Shown: positions 12,520 to 24,837, counted from the first letter of the stretch. The stretch: DNA of 64,000 nt from Caprella mutica (GCA_947561585.1 CANNZV010002306.1:124001-188000), one strand, 5' to 3'. A program made the numbers and translations. The notes: a model not told the origin generated them from the letters alone.

Positions 12520-12849
12520 TCCAGTCATCCACCAACATTTGCCCAATTTATCCACCAAAAATCAATGGAAGCATTGAAGTAAAAAGCTATTCAAGAATAT
12601 TAATTTTAAAAAGAGGGAAAAATTCCACTGATAAGTTGGAGAGAATGTTATGGTGAAATGGAGACTTAGCCAGTCTGCAGAATATGGGACATTTTTTACA
12701 TTTTCTGTGCGAACAAGTGACTGCCCACTCTGCATAATGTGTCTCTTGCCCTGCAGACCGTACACTCGCTGAGACCAGTCTGCAAAAGATGCATGAAGTT
12801 GTGAAGTTTATCTGCCGACTGTTCAGGCCTTGAAATTAGCCAGTCAGAC
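12520..12849. repeat. Partial copies of the CCAGTCTG hAT-like repeat cluster
   Basis: This stretch contains an inverted copy of the internal module (CACCAACATTTGCCC, TTATCCACCAAAAATCAATG) and the words CCAGTCTGCAGAATATGGGA and CTGTGCGAACAA, which recur at 13.1, 13.5, 14.5 and 49.6 kb. It is a mosaic of truncated or nested copies, and individual ends are not resolved. Confidence 0.6.
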
Positions 12850-13081
12850 CCAGTCTGTATTTGGTGCACAAAATTCCACTGACTTTTTGTAAAAACTGAA
12901 AAAATCTACCATAAATAATGATAAATTTCCAGTAATTTGGCTGATCCACCAAAATTAATGGTAATACAAGAATAAATAGCTAGGTAGCCAAAGATCCACC
13001 GACTTTGCCAAAATATTATTATCGTATGGGGAAAAAATTCCACCAACATTTCGGTGGAATTTACCTTGAAATACAGTCTGG
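12850..13081. mobile_element. hAT-like MITE copy A (CCAGTCTGTATTT ends)
   Basis: It begins CCAGTCTGTATTTGGTGC and ends AAATACAGTCTGG. The inner structure runs CACTGACTTTTT, then GATCCACCAAAATTAATGG, then CCACCAACATTTCGGTGGAA, as in copies B-E. The flanks contain CCAGTC-rich sequence resembling an imperfect 8-bp duplication. Confidence 0.7.
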
Positions 13082-13562
13082 CCAGTCGCAGAACGTGGGA
13101 CATTTTCTGTGCGAACAATCCTTAATTTCCAATTTTCCTCTTATATTTACGTGTATTTTACTGAGAACAGAAGCCAAAATAGAGTATCTCTTTGAGAACC
13201 AGACTGCAGGAACTGGCCAGTCTGCAGAATGTGTCTCTTCTCCCGCAGAGATTTCAATTTGAGAGACAGTTACCTACTCTCTGACTCTCAGTAGCAGATT
13301 CAGAATCTCCCGCAGCTAAATTAATGGTAACATAGGAATTAATTCAAAATCTTCCGCAGCTAAATTAATGGTAACATAGGAATTAATTCAAGATCTCCCG
13401 CAGAGATCTCCAATTTCTAAAAATTCAATCAAAAACTACCGCAGAGAGTCTTGGAAAAATGTTCCATATTCTGCAGACTGGGTAAATACATGAAAATATA
13501 GGAGAAAATTAAGGATTGTTCGCACAGAAAATGTGAAAAATGTCCCATATTCAGCAGACTGG
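13082..13562. repeat. Mosaic of CCAGTCTGCAGAAT / CTCCCGCAGAG repeat modules
   Basis: It contains GGGACATTTTCTGTGCGAAC and its inverse, plus the direct repeat AATTAATGGTAACATAGGAATTAATTCA (first copy near 13320, second near 13365) followed by CTCCCGCAG words. All of this recurs at 49.85-50.10 kb. There is no gene. Confidence 0.65.
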
Positions 13563-13798
13563 CCAGTCTGTATTTTGTGGTAAATTCCACCGACATGTCG
13601 GTGGAATTTTTTGCTCTATAAAATAATATTCTGGCCAAGTCGGTGGATTTTTAGCTATTTATTCCTATGTTACAATTAATTTTCGGTGGATAACTGGGTA
13701 AAATGTTGGTGGATCAGCCAAATTACTGGAAATTTATGGTGGATTTTTTCAGCTTTTTCAAAAAGTCAGTGGGATTTTGTGCACCAAATACAGACTGG
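13563..13798. mobile_element. hAT-like MITE copy B
   Basis: It starts CCAGTCTGTATTTTGTGG and ends AAATACAGACTGG. It contains the perfect palindrome TTCCACCGACATGTCGGTGGAA and is inserted next to another TIR end (CAGCAGACTGG). The copy is in the opposite internal orientation to A and close to identical with C. Confidence 0.8.
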
Positions 13799-13918
13799 TT
13801 GGAGAACAGTTTCACTGTTTCTGCTGTCTGGATATACTAGGTACAATGTTATCTTGGAGAGAATTTATGGTAATTCAATCATTTTGGAGAGAAATTTGGT
13901 TATACTTGGAGAAACTGA

Positions 13919-14154
13919 CCAGTCTGTATTTCGTGGTAAATTCCACCGACATGTCGGTGGAATTTTTTCCTCTCGAAAATAATATTCTGTCAAAGTCGGT
14001 GGATTTTTAGCTATTTATTCCTATGTTACCATTAATTTTCGGTGGATAAATGGGTAAAATGTTGGTGGATCAGCCAAATAACCGGAAATTTATGGGTGAT
14101 TTTTTCAGCTATTTCAAAAAGTCAGTGGAATTTTTTGCACCAAATACAGACTGG
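13919..14154. mobile_element. hAT-like MITE copy C
   Basis: It starts CCAGTCTGTATTTCGTGG and ends AAATACAGACTGG. It is very similar to copy B, including CCACCGACATGTCGGTGG and GTTGGTGGATCAGCCAAA. GAGAAAC occurs close to the left end and directly after the right end, an approximate target duplication. Confidence 0.8.
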
Positions 14155-15216
14155 GAGAAACAAATGGAGTCATTATTATGGTGAGTTTAGGAGATATACT
14201 ATTTTACTTGGAATTTTGTGCCATTTAAAAGCCCATTTTGGAAAGAAATGGGGAAAATCTTGGAAGACAAATTGCCCCAAAAATTGAATATCTGGAAGAC
14301 TGGAGTCTTGTAAAGTGACCGTAGTGACAGACCTAGTTTCAGAGAATGTTCATTGAGTCGCCAATATGTCTTTAACAAAAATTAGTAATGCAGTCCCAGA
14401 CTGCAGGAACTGGTAAAGTGTTCTCCAAGAAATCTACTATTTTGCTGTCTGTTCTCAGTAAAATACATGTAAATATAGGAGGAAATTAGGGATTGTTCCC
14501 ACAGAAAATGTTAAAAATGTCGCATATCCTGCAGACAGGATGCAGTCGTCAAAATTTAATTCCAATTTTGAAAGTTGACAGTCGTCAATACCTGTATTAT
14601 TATACCTACCTAATTATCAAAAGTAAACTTAGGCTACCTTAATATATAATTGAGAGCGTATCAGCCAATCACAGAGAGGCATACTTTGTTTCATAGTAAT
14701 TCATTTTTTTTCCGATAATTAGTCAGAGAGCATCAAATTAAAATGACAAGTAGTGACAACATCATTCATAACAAAAGATTGCAATCTTTCACAGAAAACT
14801 GATCTACATAATACATCGCGCCATATCAAAACAAAATGGCGGCTTTGTTTACATTTCAACAAGCACATTTCTGTGCTTTCCGCCGTTCATACATGATTCT
14901 TGAGTCATCAATTTTAATTTTAAATCTAATTGAAGTGCTCATTAGTCGTCTATATATGGGAAAGATACTTATTTTCACAAATTTTAAGTCGGCAATTTGG
15001 TACATACTCTTAAACTAGGTTGACGGAGACTGATAGTGCTGCATTTGTACATGCTTTGCAGACTGGCGCAGAGATTTTAATTTGAGAGAAAGTTACTCTC
15101 TGACTCTTCAGCAGCAGATTCAGAATCTCCCAGTCCCACAGCTAAATTAATGGTAACCCATGACCCATGTTTCAAAATGTGGCAGGAAAGTCGTCAGTTT
15201 AGTGAGAAAATGGATC
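14155..15216. other. Repeat remnants and AT-rich DNA without a supported gene
   Basis: 14400-14540 carries decayed GATTGTTCCCACAGAAAATG and CTGCAGAC words of the hAT-like cluster. 15050-15160 repeats the AGATTCAGAATCTCCC module. The open frame at 14836-15018 has no recognisable domain and no convincing splice context. Confidence 0.5.
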
Positions 15217-15224
15217 CAGGTAGC

Positions 15225-15461
15225 CCAGTCTGTATTTGGTGCAAAAAATCCCACTGACTTTTTCAAAAAGCTGAAAAAATCCACCAACAATTTCCAGTAA
15301 TTTTGCTGATCCACCAACATTTTTCCAATTTATCCTACGAAAATTAATGGTAACATAGGAATAAAAAGTTAAAAATCTACCGACTTTGCCAGAATATTAT
15401 TTTCAAAGAAGGAAAAATTCCACCGACATGTCGTTGAAATTTACCATGAAATACAGACTGG
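15225..15461. mobile_element. hAT-like MITE copy D with near-perfect 8-bp TSD
   Basis: It starts CCAGTCTGTATTTGGTGC and ends ATGAAATACAGACTGG. The flanking octamers are CAGGTAGC (15217-15224) and CAGGTCGC (15462-15469), a 7/8 match consistent with an aged 8-bp target duplication. Confidence 0.8.
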
Positions 15462-15469
15462 CAGGTCGC

Positions 15470-16382
15470 CACATTTAAGATACTTTAAAGATGAAATTTA
15501 ACTTCCTTGTGAAGATTTTACACTTGAAAATATCCTCATGCTTCATGTCTGATGCATGTGCATCATTTGATATTATTTTATGAGTGATTTACTTATTATA
15601 TTTATATACATGTTTTCCAACTTATTTCACCCCTCAAAAGTCGCCAATATACTGACGAATTTGTTCATACTTTGAAACATGGATGGTAACATAGGAATTA
15701 ATTCAAGATCTCCCTCAGACCAGTCTGCAAAGCATGCACAATCAGTCTCCAGATATTTTATTTCTGTTTCTTGAGGCAATTTTTTTCCTAATATTTTCAA
15801 ATTTCTCTCCAAAATCTATTTAGCTACATGTATTTTACTGAGATTGTTATTTTCTTGGAAACACCTTACCTATTTCTCCAGTCTAGTTATTTCTCCATGT
15901 ATTACTATTAATTTTGATAGGGGTAATTTGTTTGACTTAGATATTAGCCAAATTAAATGAACTGTTAGCAGATATTTTTCAGAGTTTTTAAGAGACCTGA
16001 TCTGAGATGAGTTGATGCACCAAATACTATTTGGCTTACTGAGTTCATTCAGAATTTCCAACAGAGTTACTAGTCAATCTGAAGTTACTTATTTGTAGCT
16101 ATACTAGTTCTAAGTTCTATATTGATAAGAGCCCATGCTGTAGAAACTGGTAAAGTCTTCATAAAGATCACTCATTTTTTTCACAATAAAAATTAATGTA
16201 AATATAGGGATTAGCTAATTCTAAAGTGATTGAAGTAAAATTAATGTAAACATAGGAATTAATTCAAAATTTTATTTGTTTGTAAAGAATAAAATAATAC
16301 AATTTACAATCAAAGTTTTCAGCAAAATGTACTTCTTTTTCAGATACAATTTCTCTTTATTTAAATATTATCATCATTAAGT
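15470..16382. other. AT-rich upstream region of the helicase gene
   Basis: This is the 0.9 kb before the presumed start codon of the DDX31-like gene. It includes one more GACCAGTCTGCAAAGCATGC remnant near 15720. I cannot identify a TATA box or initiator with confidence, and a non-coding 5' exon could lie here. Confidence 0.4.
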
Positions 16383-19300
16383 ATGGCTAATAATAGAATA
16401 TTCATGAATATTGCCAGTGATGTGAGTATTAACAGCTTTTCCTTATTGAATATATGACTGTATATAGAAATGTACTTGTACCATGAATAACTTATGGTCT
16501 ATCTATTTCTATTTCTTAAGTAATTCTTTTTATTATCTTCTTAAGGGTGAAACAAAGTTGCCTCCCAGTTTGACGTTCTACAAACCTACGCACATGACAA
16601 TGAAGAAAGCAAAGACATCCCATGGTTCATTTGCTGTCAGAAGATCTAAAAGTATGATACAGCTACCTAGTTATTAGCCATATATTTTATTATTCTTATA
16701 GTTAGCTAACTTCATCCTTTTCAAAATATTCAATTAGGATTATTTAAGAATGGGATGAATTAGCTATAGGCAATTTTTTTTTTCTGGTATTGGTAGCTAC
16801 TCAGTATCGGCAATTTCTCTGGTATCAGTAATCAGCAAATTAGTACCGATACCACTAGTATTTAGAAAAACTATGATTTAAATTAATAAAAATGATTTTA
16901 GCTAACTAGGTGTAATCTTAATTTTCAAAATTCCAATATTTTCTAACACTTATCACGTATTAAAAACTATTAATCTCATTTAAATCAAAAAATCTATATC
17001 GGTGTAGATGAAAATCTAGGAAGCTACCATTTTCAATGAAAACATCCATATCGGTGAACATTTTGGCATCGTCCCAACCATAGCATTTAACTTTACTTTT
17101 TTCTTTCAGCATCATCTGGAGCAGTTTCCAAACCTTCAATCCCCATAGTACCAAAATTAATGCCAAAAGTTGATAGCACCAAGAAATCCGTCAAATTTGA
17201 TTTATCAAGCTCTCCTGTAGTTGTAGTTCATGACTCTAGAAAAGAAATACCCAAATTCCAATCTTCAAATAGTAATCCAAATAATAAACCCACTTTTTCT
17301 TTTGGTAAATCTAATTTTGGTAGTAGCAATAACAGACAAAGCTCCTTTTCTAAAAATAAATCTAATTTTTCCAACAATGTCAATCAGAAATCTAGTATTG
17401 GAAGTAGATTTATTCCCTCCAAGAACAGATCCTTTGGAAGTGCCAAGACTAGTTCAGGAAATTCGGAGCAACAAACTACTGTACAAAATGATTCACCAGA
17501 TAAAATTGCAAAGCCTTCTTTTGGAAGAGGGAATTCCTTAGGTAGAAGTCAGGTCGTGGGAACTGAAAGTCAACAAAATGATGGCAATAGAAAACCTTTT
17601 GGAAGCAATCCTAAGAGTCAAGCAACAGACACACAAGAAAAATCTGAAAAGATGAATCAGGGTCAGATGTCGTCATTATTCAAAGGTGAGTGAAGTTAAT
17701 GGAAATTATTTACAATTTCAAATAGGAGTTTGAAGGTAGCTATAACTACAGGTAGCCATCATCTTGAATCCCGTTATTGGATATCAGTTTTTTATTTCAA
17801 AAATTCTAAATGCTAGATCTAGCCTAATGTCCAATGTATCCTATAGTAATTTCTTACATTCAACCTCACTGATTTGATCTACAGTTTTGTTACTTATTGT
17901 CCCACTTTATCTTGATTAGCTCTATTGACAGATTGTGTTCTTTTTCAGGCAATCCCGATATTCCTCTGATAGAGAGGAAGGAAGTCATTCCCCGCACTCA
18001 AGAAGTGTTCTCTCGGGAAACCTTTTCCACTCTCAACATCAACAAAATTCTTGTGAGTTGGTATAGATCTTGTAGTGGTAGCTAGATAGCTAAAATAATA
18101 TAAGTGGCTAAATAAGTTTTATAAATGTAAATATGTCTAGTGACTAGGTTATTCAGAGATATGAAGGTTTGATAGCTGTTATAAACTTACAATTAGCTAT
18201 TAGTTAGTTATACACTTGAATTTTTTATGATATATTTTAGCTGAAGATAGTATGCTATTTCATGATATTCAGATCTTTTTCTTCTTACTCTGATGCTTCA
18301 CTAAATTCGGCATTTTATTTCTTGAGTATTTCTACTTTTTAATAAATGCATATTATATTACTAAATGTGAAATTAATCACACAAACTTTTGTTAACCAAC
18401 AACCATTCTCCTACAGTTATCACACATGGAGAAGCTTCATTTCAAGTCCCTTACAATGGTGCAGCAGATGGCTATTCCCCACATCCTAAAGGGAAGGGAT
18501 GTACTCATCAAAAGTCAAACTGGTTCAGGCAAGACACTCACTTACTGTTTGCCTATCATCAACTCTCTGGCTAATGTGAGCAAACATTTAACTGATTCTT
18601 ACCATTCAACATTTTTTTTTTTTAAGGAAGCAATCCTCCTTTAAATAATTATAAAAAAACAATTATCTTTATTAAGACAATGAACATTAAAAAATAAAAG
18701 ATAAGCTTCTCTGCTGTACGACCATGGCTCCGACCATCGCCAATGGTAGTAGTCTCCAACCGACTGTGAGGTGCCTAGGCAGGTCACAGGCCAACATCCA
18801 AGCTGCGGTCATCATACTTCTCCTTGACCGACGTCAGGATACTGAAAGCTTTGCCCAACAATCAAGAGATACAGAGTGTAGCTAGCTACTTTCATTGTCC
18901 ACTCTACACAGATAATAGTTTTCTTCATATCTCTTTGGAGCACCAATGCGTTGAAATACTAGCTATGGTTATCTTTGAAACGTTGAATAGACAGTAGTTG
19001 CTACTCTCCCATTCACTGATTTTTCTTTATTCTGCTGGAAAGTTACCCTTCAAATGCAGTTATTAATTTCTGTTCTTCCTCTGTTAGTGCAATAGTTATC
19101 AATTTATTCTTCATATTTCGGTTTGGCTAATAGCTATTAATTTATTTAAATTCCTATTTCGGTGTAATAGCTAATAATTCATGAACTTAATCTTAATCCT
19201 ATCTGCTTCTCTTTTAACTAATATCTTTTTCAATCTGCAGATAACTCCTCGTGTGGACAGGACTCACGGTGTCTTGGGTCTGATTGTTGTTCCTACCAGA

Positions 19301-22300
19301 GAACTCGCTATCCAGACTTTTGAGCTTCTTACTGATATTTGCAAGGTGAGCAACAAATTATAGCTACAATAATATATATTACAATATAACTAGCTAATAA
19401 TAGTTTCAATATGTAATACTGATAGTATCGGTCTGTATCAAGATATAATATACGAATTTGGATATTGTTGAAATTAACGGAAGACGTACTGATCTCCTAG
19501 AGCAATTGTTGTTATTGCTATGAAATATAAATTCAATTGATAGCTCCATATGCTCTTTTTATTCCGACATTTCTTGCTCTTAATTTATGTATGGAAATGA
19601 AGCGTCGTGAAATCTAATTAGTGAGGTATGAAGCAACAAGACTAGTAGCCAGGACTCTACAATATAATCACTTAACTAGCTACAACTCTTGCACTATTTC
19701 GTATTAAAATTGTTAACCTATATACCTATCGAGTTAAATTACTAGAACATTTTCTATATAATATTTTTTCTAAGTAACTGTCCAGTTATGTCACCATAAC
19801 ATGGAAAAAATATTCACAAATGACTTTATTATTTTTTCTATGATTTGCAGGCGTGTGTGTTCATAGTTCCCGGTTTTCTAATTGGAGGCGAAAAGAAAAA
19901 GTCTGAGAAAAACAGACTGCGTCGTGGTATGAACATTCTGGTGGCCACCCCAGGAAGGCTGGTGGATCACATGATCACCACCCAGTGTTTGAAACTGGAG
20001 AATGTTAAGTTCTTGGTCCTGGATGAAGCAGACAGGATGCTGGAAATGGGATACGAAAAGAAAATCGCTTTAATCACGGAGACGTTGAGAGAAGCCAAAA
20101 TGTACGGAGATGAGTACAGACATCGCAATACCAATGATAGAAAGAGGGTTTTAGAAGTCAGCAGCAACAAGAGAAAGATGAGGGAAGAGGATTCTATTGA
20201 GAGTGTCAAAATGCAGAAGTTAGACCTCAATAACGTCAATGATGGGTCTGATAGTGATGATGAAGTTCCTTTGGATGATATCGATAGTGATGGTGAAACT
20301 TCTGGCAAGAAGAACTGCTTTATCAGCATTAAAACTACTACAGGAGATGCTATGGGACCAGAAGGGAAAAAGGAAACCTCTTTCCAGACTATAATGTTAT
20401 CTGCTACTCTCTCACAGAAGGTACAGAGTTTTGCAGGTCTCTCTCTCACCAATCCTGAGATAATCTCTGTTAGCAGTGATGATGCTAGTATGGACTGTGA
20501 TGCAGTCATCATCCCCAACTCCCTGACTCATCACTACTGCATCGTACCTCCTAAACAGCGGATGGTGGTTCTAGCCGCCTTCATTCTCGACAAATGTCTC
20601 CTTAGGGGCGCCAAAGGTAAGATGCTGGTCTTCATGCCTTCTCAGGATATGGTAGATTATTACACCGCTCTCTTCCAAAAGGTGTTAGCCAGGTATGGTA
20701 AAATTGACGAAGAGGAAGAAGAAACTCCTAAAGATGAACTAGAGACTGAAGCTGCAGACATCTTCAACAACATGGAGGTCGGTCCAGGAAGCAAGATTAA
20801 GAAAGAACCTGAGGAATTTAGTGCTCTAATTGACATCATGCAACTGCACGGCAACATGAACCAACAGGAGAGAACTGCCGTGTTTAACCTCTTCAAGAAG
20901 TCAATGTCTGGGGTACTGCTTTGCACAGACGTTGGTGCCAGAGGTCTGGACTTGGCCAATGTCAATTGGATAGTTCAGTACAACGCCCCTGCCACAGTGA
21001 CTGATTATGTACACAGAGTTGGTAGAACCAGCAGAGCTGATACTTCAGGCGATGCTATCATCATGCTAGCGCCTTCTGAAGTCAAGTACATAGAAAGACT
21101 GGAGGAGCAGAGGATAACATTGAAGGAGATCTATGTAGACAGTATTTTAGATTGTCTGACTGTGCCTCCACCGGGTATGGACCCAGGATTTAGAGTTCCC
21201 CGCAATTTGCAGCAAGGTGCCACCACTCTGCAGGACAACTGTGAGAGGTTACTAACCACCGACACAGAGCTCTTCAAACAGGCTAAGGTTGCGTACATCT
21301 CCTTCATTGGTGCCTACACGTCCTACCCCAATGCAGTCAGGGATATCTTCAACTTCAAGAGTCTGCATCTTGGTGAGATATTATTAGCCACATGTTAATA
21401 TTATAGCTAGAATTGTATTTCTTTTATTTTACTGTAAGATTGAATACAATCTATTTATTAGAAACTATGATAGGGATATAGCTTATATTCAATGTTGTTA
21501 GGCTCATTTAATTTTTAGAGACAATAGTGTATCTATTCAATTCAAATAATGTCTTTTAAATTAAATTAAGCATTATAGGGCAGGTTTTATATGATTGTAT
21601 TGATAGTTAATTAATCAACTCTTGTATCTACAACATATAGCTACTTGGTGAAGCATCAAAAATTTACATAATTATTATAATATTGTTGTAACCAATAATA
21701 AGTTAATAACCCCTCAATCACAGGTCACTACGCTAAGAGTTTCTGTCTCCGGGAGGCTCCCTCCGCAATGGGAGCCGCTGCTGCTTTCAGAGCGCAGTGC
21801 ATCCACCGGAGCAAGAAGGAGAGGAGGAATAGAGTGGAGAAAGCCAAGTGAGTGTGGAAGCAATATCCACTTCTAATGTAGAATATTAGAACTATAATTG
21901 ACATCCAAATTACCCCGTTTCCTATTTTTAATAATTAATAGTTTAATACTATATTCTTTGATTATCTGTGTAAAATTATAATAATATGTGAAATAACTTT
22001 CAATATATTGTTACATTGAAGAGGAGAATGATGAAAATGAGAGTAGGACGCATCAACATTTTCGATCATATAAGAAAAGTATAGCTATAACTATTATTAT
22101 TTATCTTCTATTTGATTGGCATCCTATTAAATTATAATTATATAATTTTTCCTTAGCTATGCGATTTAAAATGTGAAACTGTCCAATAACTCTGACCTTA
22201 GCGTATCTATTTTCCAAACCTGGTGATATGTTTCATCTTTCCCTCCAATAGCTCCTAAATTCATTTTCTCACTAACTTCTCTCTCTTGCTCAGGTTTAAC

Positions 22301-22513
22301 GCAGTGTTGGCGCAGAAGAAGGGCGGAGTGCCCCGCAGCTCCAAGGTGTCCGAGTTTGACAGTGGCTTGGAAGGACTGGGCAAGCTGCTCTCAAAGCAAA
22401 AACAGAAGAACAACAACGAGAAAGTCCACAAAAAGTCTGTCTATAACAAGAAGAATGGATTGGATGGCAAGAAAGTTGTGTCAAAGAAGAAGGGATTGGT
22501 GAAAGCTAAATAA
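16383..22513 (+). CDS. DDX31: DDX31/Dbp7-type DEAD-box ATP-dependent RNA helicase (nine exons)
   Basis: The inferred exons are 16383-16421, 16546-16651, 17110-17685, 17949-18052, 18417-18575, 19241-19345, 19851-21372, 21724-21847 and 22294-22513. All introns are GT-AG, the phases agree, and the product is about 984 residues. Residues 1-275 are a Ser/Asn/Lys-rich disordered tail. The helicase core has the Q-motif region (~288-296), motif I SQTGSGKT (308-315), Ia PTRELA (346-351), Ib TPGR (396-399), II DEAD (421-424), III SAT (547-549), V ARGLD (726-730) and VI HRVGRTSR (751-758). The GGEKKKSEKNRLRRG stretch after motif Ia and the post-core FIGAYTSYP...SLHLGHYAKSF region are typical of DDX31/Dbp7 rather than other DEAD proteins. 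Family knowledge: a nucleolar helicase for large-subunit ribosome assembly. A basic Lys-rich tail (~912-984) suits nucleolar targeting. An acidic insert (about 100 residues) separates motifs II and III. The first two exons are the least certain. Confidence 0.93.
18640..18900. repeat. GC-richer patch inside helicase intron 5, possibly a retroelement fragment
   Basis: Between exons 5 and 6, about 18690-18860 is clearly richer in GC than the rest of the intron (words such as GGCTCCGACCATCGCC and GGTGCCTAGGCAGGTCACAG). On the minus strand it contains a short open stretch ending in an A/T-rich tail. This resembles the 3' end of a LINE or SINE insertion, but I cannot assign a family. Confidence 0.35.
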
Positions 22514-23130
22514 CTGAGTTTCGTTAAAACAAAATAATAGTGTTTATTGAAACCCAAATAATAGGACTTGGTATACCAAAATAATAGGATTTTTTCACTA
22601 GAGTGTTCATTGTTTTGTGGTCTGGATTTGAAAAGATTTTTTTGCTGCATTATAATACAAGGAATTAATATTGTAATGCGACTTCATAATTCACATTTAA
22701 GTCTCATTATACAATATTACAGTGACTTTTTCCACTACTACAAAAGTTCCGAAGCATAGAAATATCACCTCAAATTTGTACAAATAATTAAAATTAACTT
22801 GATTAGGATGGCTTGGAAATTTTATTCTATTTATTCACATTTATTTCAAAATATTAAGATGCGATGCTGAGTTCTATCGCTTCTAATATTCTGTAATCAT
22901 TTTGAATTGATATAATTAGCTGTTAATATTGTTAACTGTGATTGATGTTTTATATGTATAATATTAAAACTTAGTGTGGTAGGTTTTCCTTGTGTATTCC
23001 CATTTTCAATGTACTATCATCAAATGTTAATGAGGACTATTTGTATTAAATTTTATTTTGTCATAATAGTTTTCATTCGCATCACCAGAATATAATTAAA
23101 TACCGGTTATTGAAAGAAACTTTTCTTCAT
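22514..23130. other. 3' flank of the helicase gene
   Basis: This is AT-rich sequence after the stop codon and presumably contains the 3' untranslated region. I see no clear AATAAA in the first 500 bases. ATTAAA-like variants occur (for example near 22970), and the first good AATAAA is at 23552-23557, so the polyadenylation site is not settled. Confidence 0.4.
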
Positions 23131-23139
23131 TACTTATCA

Positions 23140-23545
23140 GTCCATTCGCCCCCAGGGGCTCTATTTTGAAGCTGTCTGTGGTGAATGGAAGACGCGTCCC
23201 TTGGGGTCCCGAGCTGTTGTAATTTGGATTATGAATTTTCGTTTCTTCCATATCTATTTTTTTAAAGCTACTCTCAGTTTTAGAGGATAGCGCTAGGGTT
23301 ATGCTCTTTAACTATGGGGACTACGATTTTTGTTAGGTAGACTCGTAAGTTTAATTTTCTATCACCTCTTCATTTTCCTCTTCCATCCGTGAGTGCAGTC
23401 ACCGATGCTCTTGTTCCTTTTCGTCACATTTCTTGGTAAGTGACTGCATTCATGAGAAGCTTTACTTTGTTCATGATGCCATATTCTTTTCTGACTGCTT
23501 CTTCCAGTCCTTTGTATTTATTTTTAGCTAGTGTTCTATCCTCCT
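23140..23545 (+). repeat. Dispersed repeat, longest copy of a family also at 58.3 kb and 5.4 kb
   Basis: The block CAGGGGCTCTATTTTGAAGC ... GGTGAATGGAAGACGCGTCC ... GGGTTATGCTCTTTAACTAT ... TTCATTTTCCTCTTCCATCC is repeated with about 80-85% identity at 58270-58530. Its GTGAGTGCAGTCACCG part is inverted at 5.4 kb. There are no terminal inverted repeats, so a SINE- or LINE-derived fragment is likely; the class is unassigned. Confidence 0.65.
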
Positions 23546-24103
23546 TATAATAATAAATACATAAAGATATCGAAAACTTTAAGCAGTGTCACCAACCTAT
23601 GTATTTGGAAAAATGAAAGACTATTTATAATTTATTGATCTAAATTTATTTATAAAACTATTTTCGTAAATTGAAAGTAGAAACCTATTCTACTTTTATG
23701 AATTAATAATGCCTTCAAATGATATCTAAACTTAATTCCTGAAAATCTCAAATAAAAGAAATCTAAATATCCAAATTATCTGCATTGAAATTTTACAAAT
23801 TCCTGCAAATAAAATAATACTGAAATTTACTTTCTTCAATCCTATTGAATTCATATCTTATAATGGAATAATTAGCCTCAAAATATAAACAATTGTATGC
23901 TCAATAACTTTTTTTAATTTAGTGCTGAAAATTCAGAATAAAAATAACGTAAATAAATTTAATCCCTGTCATTAAATTTGTAAATATAATTACGACTCCT
24001 ATGTATTTCTATTCACATTTTATAATTGCAAGAAAAATGTATATCACATCTGATGAAAAACTGACCTATTTAATCGGTCTCAATAAGACATTTAGGACTA
24101 TTT

Positions 24104-24269
24104 CACACGGCATTTTCTAAATAAAACTGCAGCATGAAAACAGGATCAATCTAAGTAAACATACAAAACGCACGTCTATTCAGTCAGTCGTAGCATTTAT
24201 TCTTGCACCATTTTTTTTTTTTGCTGCAGCATGAGAAAAATGCCCGTGTGAAAGGGGCAATATAGTGTT
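24104..24269. mobile_element. MITE with TTTCACACGGCATTTTCT ends
   Basis: TTTCACACGGCATTTTCT at the left and AGAAAAATGCCCGTGTGAAA at the right are inverted repeats. Inner CTGCAGCATGA words are also mirrored. It is about 165 bases with no coding capacity. It ends just before the hAT-like element that follows torso-like. Confidence 0.65.
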
Positions 24270-24313
24270 CCTATCCGTGGTTTATATATCAATAGTTTTC
24301 TAGGTATTATTCC

Positions 24314-24801
24314 AAAAGACAATATAAGATAGACGCTCAACTCCATGTTATAAAATACAGAGTATGTTTGCACTGACGTCAGTACTCTGACCCAACTTCT
24401 AGCCAATCAGCGTTAAGGTATACCTACAACTTAGTGTCGTCTAAGACAATATTCTACCTATATAGGTTTATACTCGCTTGGTATACCTAGTTATGACTAT
24501 TCTCCGAATAGAAGGTAGATTATATTCAAAATACTAAATTGAACCAGATATGCGATCTTGTAAACTTAATTAATATTAAAGTAATTAGTTCTCTGATCCC
24601 TAATCATTTGAGAATATTTATATTTCTAATGACTTCACACGTTAAAACTAAAGATTATCCTTCTGTGAATTTCAAGGGGGGGCGGGGGGTCGTACGTTTA
24701 TTATTGTTTGGTGTGACGTATGCTACTGATCGCTTCTGATTGGTTGTTATTATTTTTGCATGTGCCCTATCAAGTTGAGCGTCTATCTTATATTGTCTTT
24801 G
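24314..24801. mobile_element. hAT-like MITE directly downstream of torso-like
   Basis: AAAAGACAATATAAGATAGA plus CGCTCAACT at the left is mirrored by GTTGAGCG plus TCTATCTTATATTGTCTTT at the right. TTATTCC repeats on both flanks (24307-24313 and 24802-24808), an imperfect 8-bp target duplication. The right end lies only 36 bases beyond the torso-like stop codon on the minus strand. A minus-strand AATAAA (24697-24702) lies inside the element. Confidence 0.75.
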
Positions 24802-24837
24802 TTATTCCTAGTTTAAGAAATTTACATCAGTAGTTTG

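Noticed and set aside
19967..20518. 183-codon minus-strand frame
   Set aside because: It is antisense to the large helicase exon, whose plus-strand frame carries all DEAD-box motifs. The frames at 20660-20965 and 22296-22484 are likewise antisense shadows.
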